DNA of 5,106 bases. Source: Aquificaceae bacterium (lineage in GTDB: Bacteria; Aquificota; Aquificia; Aquificales; Aquificaceae). Numbering within the stretch: position 1 is the first letter of the stretch; each line of letters opens with the position of its first letter. The stretch lies in NCBI GenBank assembly GCA_015492115.1, contig WGFS01000167.1:1-5106 (forward strand), read 5' to 3'. The notes under the pieces were generated by a model. The model ran no database searches. It saw only the letters and a list, made by a program, of their open reading frames with translations, and had not been told where the DNA came from. A program made the translations under genes and the position numbers. Of this stretch, positions 1-5,013 are shown piece after piece.

Positions 1-60
1 ACAAAAATTCCATAACCTCGTCATCCTTGAAAATTCCTGCGGGGTAAGAACTTAATAGAA
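1..60. other. Left-edge region, no firm gene
   Basis: This stretch holds no complete gene. Two readings are possible. On the minus strand an open frame crosses the whole stretch and reads, near the edge, IFKDDEVMEFL in codons typical of this window; its only in-frame ATG in view is at 13-11 (MEFL...), preceded by AAGGA ten bases upstream, so a leftward gene may start there. On the plus strand, frame 2 reads to a TAA at 53-55, which could instead be the tail of a gene upstream of the small ORF at 74. The minus reading looks a little more protein-like, but neither can be settled from so few bases. Confidence 0.25.
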
Positions 61-66
61 GGAGGT
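61..66 (+). promoter_or_regulatory. Ribosome binding site of the small charged ORF
   Basis: GGAGGT lies seven bases before the ATG at 74, a strong Shine-Dalgarno match at ideal spacing. It is the main reason to believe that the 50-codon frame behind it is translated. No convincing -10/-35 pair was found upstream: the best AT-rich hexamer (TTAATA, 52-57) would start the transcript inside this site. Confidence 0.7.
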
Positions 67-73
67 GAGTGAT

Positions 74-226
74 ATGTGTTTCTCCATGGAAGAGTACGAG
101 AGGTTAAAGGCTCTCGTTGAAGAGCGCAAGAGGATAAAGGAAGAGCTGAAGGACATAAAGCCCTCAGACTTTGAAGAGAAGGAGGAGAAGGAGGAAAGGG
201 AAACGGTCAAGGCTGAAAGAGACTAA
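74..226 (+). CDS. Small highly charged hypothetical protein, 50 aa
   Basis: I do not recognise this protein. It starts MCFSMEEYERLKALVEE and is 50 residues long, with Cys at position 2 and no other Cys. Residues 5-28 have a spacing of Leu/Ile/Val among Glu, Arg and Lys that suggests an amphipathic helix or short coiled coil. Residues 33-50 are almost only Glu, Lys, Arg and Asp and look disordered. There is no signal peptide, membrane segment or enzyme motif. Support for translation is the strong ribosome binding site at 61-66 and codon use like the neighbouring genes (AGG, AAG, GAG, ATA). Its TAA stop overlaps the truA stop by four bases in tail-to-tail orientation. A soluble accessory or nucleic-acid-associated small protein is possible, but nothing in the sequence shows it. 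Confidence 0.6.
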   Translation: MCFSMEEYERLKALVEERKRIKEELKDIKPSDFEEKEEKEERETVKAERD

Positions 227-942
227 AGGTGAACGCTCTCAAGGGTGAGCCCTTTAGCAGGAGCGGTGTGGGGGCAGTGCTTGCCCCGAAGGTATTCGTA
301 CAGCTCCCCCGTGCTGACCTTCCCCTCCGCCCTTTTTATGATAGCCCCCACGAGTCTCCTGACCATGTACCGCAGGAAGTGGGAGGCGGTAAACCGGAGT
401 TCTATTAGTTCTCCCTTAATACTCAGCTCCGTTGAGAGATCTATCTCCGTCTCCTTCTCTCCCTCAAGCTTTGCAAATCCTTTAAAGTCGTGCCTTCCAG
501 AAACCATATCCATGGCGTCGGAAAGGGCGGAGAGGTCAAGGCTGTAGGGAATGTTCCAGGAGAAGGGATAGAGGAAGGGGTTTCTTGCAAAGGAGTTCCA
601 GATCCTGTAGAGGTAGGTCTTACCCTTAACGGAGTAGCGCGAGTTGAAGTTCTCATCTACCAGCTTTACCTCGTAAACACCTATATCTCTGGGAAGTAAG
701 GAGTTCAGAGCCTTCAGGAGGCTATCACACTCCATCTCCTTGGCACTCCTGAAGTTAGCGATATAGTCCTCTGCGTGTACCCCCGCGTCCGTCCTGCAAC
801 ATCCCGTCAGCTTTATACTCTCGTTCGTTATCTTCTCAAGAGCATCCTTCAGGACGCCCTGAACCGTGGGCACCTCCGGTTGTATCTGCCAGCCTGAGTA
901 GTTCGTCCCGACAAAGGCGAGCCTGAGCATGTAGTTGTGCAT
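223..942 (-). CDS. truA: tRNA pseudouridine(38-40) synthase TruA
   Basis: This cytoplasmic enzyme isomerises uridines 38, 39 and 40 of the tRNA anticodon arm to pseudouridine. The 239-residue length is usual for the family. The N-terminal motif VGTNYSGWQIQP is at 11-22. The catalytic motif RTDAGVHA is at 50-57, with the nucleophile Asp52; the two residues before it are Cys-Cys where the family usually has Ala-Gly. Tyr110 lies in the SRYSVKGKTYLYRI segment, GRHDFKGF is at 149-156, FLRYMVRRLVG is at 189-199 (usually FLRHMVRN-IVG), and APAKGL is at 227-232 near the end. The ATG at 942 has no Shine-Dalgarno sequence; a second ATG (Met5) would also fit the family's start. Nineteen bases separate it from the divergent phosphofructokinase gene, and its TAG overlaps the stop of the small ORF on the other strand. 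Confidence 0.96.
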   Translation of the reverse strand: MHNYMLRLAFVGTNYSGWQIQPEVPTVQGVLKDALEKITNESIKLTGCCRTDAGVHAEDYIANFRSAKEMECDSLLKALNSLLPRDIGVYEVKLVDENFNSRYSVKGKTYLYRIWNSFARNPFLYPFSWNIPYSLDLSALSDAMDMVSGRHDFKGFAKLEGEKETEIDLSTELSIKGELIELRFTASHFLRYMVRRLVGAIIKRAEGKVSTGELYEYLRGKHCPHTAPAKGLTLESVHL

Positions 943-961
943 GGTTTAAAATTCTAAGGTA
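943..961. promoter_or_regulatory. Divergent truA/pfk gap with two overlapping -10-like hexamers
   Basis: The only non-coding DNA between the two divergent starts is 19 AT-rich bases. It contains TAAAAT on the plus strand (947-952) and TAGAAT on the minus strand (956-951), each one mismatch from TATAAT. Initiation about seven bases downstream would fall within about three bases of each ATG, so both messages would be leaderless or nearly so. No good -35 box is seen at 17-18 bases upstream on either strand (best for the phosphofructokinase side is TGAGCA at 924-929). The only ribosome-binding-like sequence for the phosphofructokinase gene is AAGG at 956-959, two bases from its ATG. The promoter assignment is inference. 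Confidence 0.4.
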
Positions 962-1927
962 ATGAGAATTGGAATACTCTGTTCTGGGGGAGACGCACCG
1001 GGGATGAACCCGGTCATAAGGTCTGTGGTAAGGTGTGCGAGCTCCCTCGGTCACGAGGTCGTTGGGATAAGGAGGGGCTTCAGGGGACTGATAGAGGGAG
1101 ACTTCGTTGAGCTCAGGAGCAGGGACGTGGGGGGAATACTTGATAGGGGTGGGACTATACTGCTCAGCAGTAGGGAGGAAAGGTTCAGGGAGCTTGAGTA
1201 CAGAGAGAGGTCTTACGAGAACCTTAAGATAAAGAAGATAGACGCCCTGATCGTTCTGGGCGGGGAGGGAACCTTTAAGGGGGCTGAGCTTATAGCGGAG
1301 GAGACGGGACTTCCCGTTATAGGTATCCCCTGCACTATAGACAACGATGTGGGTGGTACCGAGTACTGCATAGGGTACGACACAGCCCTCAGGAATGCGG
1401 TTGATGCTATAGACAAGATAAGGGACACAGCGAGCTCCCACGAGAGGATATTTCTCGTTGAGGTGATGGGGAGGAAGAGGGGCTTCATAGCGGTTGAGGC
1501 GGGTCTGGCGACGGGAGCTGAGCTTATACTCGTGCCTGAGGAGGATTTCCCAAGGGAAGAGATACCCGAGGAGATAAGAAGCGCCAAGGAACTGGGAAAA
1601 CTCCACTTCATAATAGTTATGGCTGAAGGATACGGAAAGGCAGAGGAGCTGAGGGAGTTCCTCTTAGATAGGATAGGAGAGAGGTACGGAGAGATAAGGG
1701 CGACCGTTCTTGGACATCTCCAGAGGGGAGGGATACCGACCCACACCGACAGGATAATGGGCATGAAGTTCGGGGAGGTGGCGGTTGAGGTCCTTCTCTC
1801 GGGTGAGGGGAAGGGCTTTGTCGCTTACGAGAAGGGGAAGTTCTACATAGAGGACTTCAGAAAGGCGGGGGAGTACAAGGACATAGACAGGGAGGCGCTG
1901 AGGCTCAGCAGGAGACTGAACCTATGA
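962..1927 (+). CDS. pfkA: 6-phosphofructokinase, PfkA family (phosphoryl donor uncertain)
   Basis: The enzyme phosphorylates fructose 6-phosphate to fructose 1,6-bisphosphate in glycolysis, in the cytoplasm. Its 321 residues match the E. coli PfkA length and much of its numbering. Visible motifs are SGGDAPGMN at 8-16, LGGEGTFKGA at 99-108 (nucleotide loop, with Glu102 where E. coli has Asp103), PCTIDNDVGGTEY at 123-135 with the catalytic Asp127, Arg162, MGR at 169-171, AEG with Glu222, and LGHLQRGG at 250-257. Gly103 equals E. coli Gly104, a mark of ATP enzymes; pyrophosphate enzymes have Asp there. The second donor determinant, position 124, is Cys instead of Gly (ATP) or Lys (pyrophosphate). 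The start matches the family N-terminus exactly, although its ribosome binding site is weak. The TGA overlaps the yajC stop by six bases. The family is certain; ATP use is likely but not proven. Confidence 0.95.
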   Translation: MRIGILCSGGDAPGMNPVIRSVVRCASSLGHEVVGIRRGFRGLIEGDFVELRSRDVGGILDRGGTILLSSREERFRELEYRERSYENLKIKKIDALIVLGGEGTFKGAELIAEETGLPVIGIPCTIDNDVGGTEYCIGYDTALRNAVDAIDKIRDTASSHERIFLVEVMGRKRGFIAVEAGLATGAELILVPEEDFPREEIPEEIRSAKELGKLHFIIVMAEGYGKAEELREFLLDRIGERYGEIRATVLGHLQRGGIPTHTDRIMGMKFGEVAVEVLLSGEGKGFVAYEKGKFYIEDFRKAGEYKDIDREALRLSRRLNL

Positions 1928-2251
1928 CTCTTCCTTCTTCTCGTACTCAGGTTGAAATCCTATGATAGCCTCCTTGGAGAAGGTTATCCTCGTGTTGGCA
2001 TCAACCCTGAGGGTTACAGTTCTGTCACCTATCTCAACCACCGTACCCCATATACCCGAGGAGGTAACAACCTTGTCACCCTTCTTGAGGCTCTCTATGA
2101 GCCTTCTGTGTCTCTCCCTCTCCTTCTTCTGAGGCCTGATTATGAGGAAGTAGAACACTGCAAATATTCCAACCAGGAAGAGCACCTGAAAGAGAACCGC
2201 TCCCGTTGGATTTGGCTGTCCATGTCCCTGTGCAAAGGCGATGTCTATCAT
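1922..2251 (-). CDS. yajC: Sec translocon accessory protein YajC
   Basis: YajC is a small inner-membrane protein that associates with SecDF next to the SecYEG translocon. The 109-residue product has the family layout: a short N-terminus, one hydrophobic helix at about 17-38, then the signature FYFLIIRPQKKERERHRR at 33-50, and a cytoplasmic domain with LKKGDKVVTSSGIWGTV at 55-71. The start is firm: AAGGAGG at 2265-2259 lies seven bases before the ATG, inside the last codons of the upstream flavoprotein gene, whose stop is only two bases away. It is the last gene of the minus-strand train. secD and secF, which usually follow yajC, do not follow here because the next gene is the convergent phosphofructokinase, which it overlaps by six bases. 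Confidence 0.95.
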   Translation of the reverse strand: MIDIAFAQGHGQPNPTGAVLFQVLFLVGIFAVFYFLIIRPQKKERERHRRLIESLKKGDKVVTSSGIWGTVVEIGDRTVTLRVDANTRITFSKEAIIGFQPEYEKKEES

Positions 2252-2253
2252 TC

Positions 2254-3291
2254 CTATTCCTCCTTCCAGTATTCCTCAAAGGCTATCCACGTTCTGGGGA
2301 TTATAAACCTGAGGTTGTCCCAGGATTTCATATATTTTATACGTTTCTCAGCTGCCCTATTGAGTGAGCTTCCAAAAACCTCCATAGCCTCTTCTTCATA
2401 GTCCTCCAGACTACCCTCAAGTATGGACTCCCCGGCCATGGACCCCGTATAGACAGCGTTCGCTATACCGCCCCCCGTTATGGGATGGCAGAACCCTCCC
2501 GCGTCCCCCACAAGAATCACCTTACCGCGAAGCGGTCTCTTAACACCCTCAGCAGGTATCCACCCTCCAGTTCTGCCCACAATCTTACTCTCAACCAGAC
2601 CCTCAGACACAAGCTCCGAGACAAACCTCCTGAGGCTGTCCATAACGTTTATTGGATACTCAGGGTCAATTCCGACACCCACGTTGGCGAGCTCTCCCTT
2701 CGGGAAGACCCAGCCGTAACCTCCCGGTATGTAGTCGCGAAAGTAGATGAGTAGGTCTGAGAGTTTCTCCCTCAAGGGTAGTGTGAACTGGGCTGTTGTC
2801 AGGAAGTTCCTTGTGTGCTCACCCGTAAGTCGTGCGGTCCTTGAGTGGGGTCCGTCAGCACCAACGACCAGTCCAGCCTCCACCGGATACCTCTCCCTCC
2901 TGTCTATGTGCTCAAGCCAAACCCTTCCATCCTCAAAGCCGAGGAAACGGGTTCTGAGCCTCAGTTCAGCCCCCTCCCTGACAGCAAGCTCAACTATCCT
3001 CCTGTCAAACCTGTCCCTGTGGAGGACGTATCCCTCGGAGTTCATGCTCACGACCTCGCCCCAGGGGGTGAAGTGAACCATATCCTTTACATCCTGAGCG
3101 ATAACCTCCGGAGGAAAGAACTCGGGGAAACTGTGCTTCAGCTGAACCGGGACGAACTCCGCACACTGGACGGGAACTCCCGGAGCTCTCTTTATGTCAA
3201 GTATTAAAACCTTCGCACCTTCCTTAGCAAGGGTGTAGGCTGTGGTCCCACCAGCGGGACCTGAACCCACAACTAGGACGTCATATCGCAT
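2254..3291 (-). CDS. Geranylgeranyl-reductase-family FAD-dependent oxidoreductase
   Basis: This flavoprotein of 345 residues belongs to the family that reduces double bonds of isoprenoid chains, or related flavin monooxygenase-like enzymes. The FAD-binding N-terminus has GSGPAG at 9-14 and a Rossmann strand ending in Asp32. RDRFDRRI at 92-99 and GADGPHS at 144-150 are the middle flavin motifs. The segment GYGWVFPKGELANVGVGI at 191-208 matches the YxWxFPx8GxG substrate motif of geranylgeranyl reductases. GDAGGFCHPITGGGI at 262-276 is the second FAD motif. Cys43 in VQCAEF sits near the place of the conserved CxG of archaeal members, but that motif is not intact. No membrane helix is evident. 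The ATG directly follows the HU stop with a weak AAGGG at 3300-3296. Candidate substrates are a quinone side chain or a prenyl lipid; this is inferred from family only. Confidence 0.88.
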   Translation of the reverse strand: MRYDVLVVGSGPAGGTTAYTLAKEGAKVLILDIKRAPGVPVQCAEFVPVQLKHSFPEFFPPEVIAQDVKDMVHFTPWGEVVSMNSEGYVLHRDRFDRRIVELAVREGAELRLRTRFLGFEDGRVWLEHIDRRERYPVEAGLVVGADGPHSRTARLTGEHTRNFLTTAQFTLPLREKLSDLLIYFRDYIPGGYGWVFPKGELANVGVGIDPEYPINVMDSLRRFVSELVSEGLVESKIVGRTGGWIPAEGVKRPLRGKVILVGDAGGFCHPITGGGIANAVYTGSMAGESILEGSLEDYEEEAMEVFGSSLNRAAEKRIKYMKSWDNLRFIIPRTWIAFEEYWKEE

Positions 3292-3573
3292 CTATCCCTT
3301 TGAATTCAGGTGGTTCTTTATGAGTTTTCCCATCTTAAAGGTTGGAACGAACCTCTCCTTCACAAATATCTCAACCCCCGTCCGTGGGTCTTTCACAAAT
3401 CTGGAGGGCTTCTTCTTTATCTTGAAGGTTCCAAGCCCCCTTATCTCAACCTTCTCCCCCCTTGTCAGCGCCTCCGCCATAGCCTGGAAGACCTGGTCAA
3501 CTATAAGACGTGCCTTCCTCTGGGAGAGGCCCCTTCTCCTTGCTATCTCCTTCGTTATGTCCGATTTTTTCAT
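3292..3573 (-). CDS. HU/IHF-family DNA-binding protein
   Basis: This is a small nucleoid protein that binds and bends DNA as a dimer. The 93 residues cover the whole family fold: helices 1-2 at about 3-39 (ITKEIARRRGLSQRKARLIV), the turn VEIRGLGTF at 42-50 (family usually GFG-F), and the beta-arm with DPRTG at 62-66. Pro63 occupies the position of the HU/IHF proline that intercalates between base pairs. PTFKMGKLIK at 77-86 is the usual C-terminal segment (P-FKPGK-L). The arm carries KDP in place of the common RNP. I cannot tell HU from IHF subunit. The ATG overlaps the lptA stop as ATGA, with AGGAGG at 3586-3581 seven bases upstream, so it is efficiently translated and coupled to lptA. The TAG touches the start of the flavoprotein gene. 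Confidence 0.95.
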   Translation of the reverse strand: MKKSDITKEIARRRGLSQRKARLIVDQVFQAMAEALTRGEKVEIRGLGTFKIKKKPSRFVKDPRTGVEIFVKERFVPTFKMGKLIKNHLNSKG

Positions 3574-4010
3574 TCCTTTTCCTCCTCAATGTATATCGTT
3601 CTGACCTTACTCTTATCACCCTTTGCTTTGAGGGTGCCGTTTTTTCTATCATACACTATCTCGTCCGCCTCCAGAAGATTTTGCTCCTCCTCAACCTTAG
3701 CCTTACCTTTCAGGACTATTAGATCCCTCTTCAGGTCGTACTCAGCGTAGCTTGAGAAAGCCTTTCTCTTCGGCTCGTAGTATCTAACGTTTCCCGTCGC
3801 CACCATCTTTACGGGCTTTCCCTCCTCGTTGAGGAATATCACAACCTTATCAGCCTTGAGTACGGACTCCCCCCTCGTAAGCTTGACGTTGCCCGTGTAG
3901 ACTATCCTGTCCTTCTTGAACTCAAGCTTCTTAGCCTCTCCCGTTATGGGCTGAGCCCACGATAAAAAGAAGGGAAGGAATGTCAGAAGCAGGAAAAGAT
4001 TAAATCTCAT
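3570..4010 (-). CDS. lptA: LPS transport periplasmic protein LptA (OstA-like)
   Basis: LptA forms the periplasmic bridge that passes LPS from LptC at the inner membrane to LptD at the outer membrane. Residues 1-19 (MRFNLFLLLTFLPFFLSWA) are a Sec signal peptide with a likely cut after Ala19. The rest is the OstA/LptA jelly-roll with its repeating strand pattern: ITGEAKKLEF near 22, IVYTGNVKLTRGE at 36-48, LKADKVVIFL at 51-60, ATGNVRYYEP at 71-80, and LLEADEIVYDRKNGTLKAKG at 112-131. At 146 residues it is shorter than E. coli LptA (185). The start is supported by GAGGA at 4021-4017. It overlaps lptC by 11 bases and the HU gene by four. Order after kdsC and lptC supports the name; the usual lptB does not follow. 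Confidence 0.9.
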   Translation of the reverse strand: MRFNLFLLLTFLPFFLSWAQPITGEAKKLEFKKDRIVYTGNVKLTRGESVLKADKVVIFLNEEGKPVKMVATGNVRYYEPKRKAFSSYAEYDLKRDLIVLKGKAKVEEEQNLLEADEIVYDRKNGTLKAKGDKSKVRTIYIEEEKE

Positions 4011-4497
4011 GCTTCGTCCTCACACCGCCTATTATAACCCTCAGGGGTTTCAGATAAGCCTTGAAACCCTTACCCTCTATGAAGTTCCTGTCCTTCCAGA
4101 CCATGACCCTTTCGTTGCCGTAGAGGACATTCCTCTTAAAGTCAATCACAGCCTTCTCCGTCTTCACGAAGAAAGCATTACCCCTTATCTCAACATTCCC
4201 CTTCAGAAAGCCTATATTCTTATCCCTCCTGAAGGTTATGGTGTTAGCCTTTACCTCGTAACCGCTCGCGGACTCAAGGAGCACGTCTATCAGGGTCAGC
4301 TCTCTTCCAAAGGACACGAGCTCCCTTCCGCGAACCTTCCACTCCTCGCCGTCCTCACCGAAGACTTTTATACCTATGTCCCTCGCTATGCTCTTCTCCT
4401 TGACGTAAACCCTGGACTCCTTTTCAAGCTCTGATATGTAAGCCAGAGACGCCAGAGACAGAAGCACGAAAAGCAGGTGAAGGAGCAGAAACCTCAT
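4000..4497 (-). CDS. lptC: LPS export protein LptC
   Basis: LptC is a bitopic inner-membrane protein that takes LPS from the LptBFG transporter and hands it to LptA. One hydrophobic helix spans about residues 2-22 and anchors the protein. The periplasmic part (about 25-165) shows the LptC/OstA-like beta pattern: EEWKVRGREL at 51-60, LTLIDVLLES at 68-77, YEVKANTITFRRDKNIGFLKG at 80-100 and VEIRGNAFFVKTEKAVIDF at 102-120. Sequence conservation in this family is low, so the call rests on length, topology and position between kdsC and lptA, the classic order. The ATG overlaps the kdsC stop as ATGA and has no real Shine-Dalgarno sequence, so translation probably depends on ribosomes finishing kdsC. 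Confidence 0.88.
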   Translation of the reverse strand: MRFLLLHLLFVLLSLASLAYISELEKESRVYVKEKSIARDIGIKVFGEDGEEWKVRGRELVSFGRELTLIDVLLESASGYEVKANTITFRRDKNIGFLKGNVEIRGNAFFVKTEKAVIDFKRNVLYGNERVMVWKDRNFIEGKGFKAYLKPLRVIIGGVRTKHEI

Positions 4498-5012
4498 CCT
4501 ATATATTTTTTCACAAGCTCTTCTCTACCCCTGAGCCTCAGTATGAGGTCGCAGACCTCTCTGACAGCACCCTTGCCCCCTTCACTGGAGGTAACGTAGA
4601 CAGCGTACTCCTTGAGAGGAGGGGGAGCATTTCTAACCACTACAGGGAAGCCCACCCTTTTCAGAACCGGAATGTCAACCAGGTCATCTCCCACGAAGCC
4701 GATCTCCTCCATGGAAAGTCCATGCCGACGGGCTATATCTTCAAGGACGCTGTTCTTTTCAGTCCTGCCCATAAAGACCTCCTCTATCCCCAGCTCGGAG
4801 AGCCTGTTCTTCAGAGCTTCTGACTCCCTTCCCGATATAACACCCGTCTTTATTCCCGCCCTCTGGAGCAGTTTTATGCCCAGACCGTCGTGGACGTTAA
4901 AGACCTTTACCTTCTCCCCTCCTTCGGTGTAGAAGAGCCGTCCATCGGTCAGAACACCGTCAACGTCCATAAGGAGTAGCTTGAGCCTCTCCACCCTCCT
5001 CCTCAGGCTCAA
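4494..5012 (-). CDS. kdsC: 3-deoxy-D-manno-octulosonate 8-phosphate phosphatase KdsC
   Basis: This HAD-superfamily phosphatase hydrolyses Kdo 8-phosphate to Kdo and phosphate, the step before CMP-Kdo in LPS core synthesis. The 172 residues match the short, capless KdsC type. Motif I is DVDGVLTDG at 16-24 (nucleophile Asp16, acid/base Asp18), followed by FNVHDGLGIKLL at 38-49. Motif II is ISGRES at 59-64, the motif III lysine is probably Lys86, and motif IV is GDDLVD at 108-113. GGKGAVREVCDLIL at 145-158 is the family's C-terminal loop. The start is TTG at 5012-5010, the only usable start before the in-frame upstream TGA, with AAGGGG at 5025-5020. A GTG at 4994 (Val7) is the alternative; the ATG at Met15 would cut off the first strand. 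Confidence 0.95.
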   Translation of the reverse strand: MSLRRRVERLKLLLMDVDGVLTDGRLFYTEGGEKVKVFNVHDGLGIKLLQRAGIKTGVISGRESEALKNRLSELGIEEVFMGRTEKNSVLEDIARRHGLSMEEIGFVGDDLVDIPVLKRVGFPVVVRNAPPPLKEYAVYVTSSEGGKGAVREVCDLILRLRGREELVKKYIG

Positions 5013-5013
5013 G

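Noticed and set aside
27..57. Possible promoter TTGAAA (27-32) with TTAATA (52-57) before the small ORF
   Set aside because: The spacing is 19 bases and the predicted transcription start would fall within the ribosome binding site, so it cannot serve as a normal promoter for that gene.
836..1606. Open frame of 256 codons on the minus strand, antisense to pfkA and the truA start region
   Set aside because: It lies opposite a clear phosphofructokinase, reads as Pro/Leu/Tyr/Arg-rich without any domain, has no ribosome binding site of note, and is explained by the AGG- and GAG-rich codon use of pfkA, which removes stops from the opposite strand.
1213..1764. Open frame of 183 codons on the minus strand within pfkA
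   Set aside because: It is a Ser/Pro/Ile-rich shadow of the real gene with no recognisable domain.
1952..2401. Open frame of 149 codons on the plus strand across yajC and the flavoprotein gene
   Set aside because: It crosses the boundary of two well-supported minus-strand genes and has no family features, so it is a shadow.
3310..3750. Open frame of 146 codons on the plus strand opposite the HU gene and lptA
   Set aside because: It is low-complexity Leu/Ser/Pro-rich translation opposite two firm genes, without its own start signals.
4009..4434. Open frame of 141 codons on the plus strand opposite lptC
   Set aside because: lptC is supported by topology and operon position; this frame has no domain or ribosome binding site.
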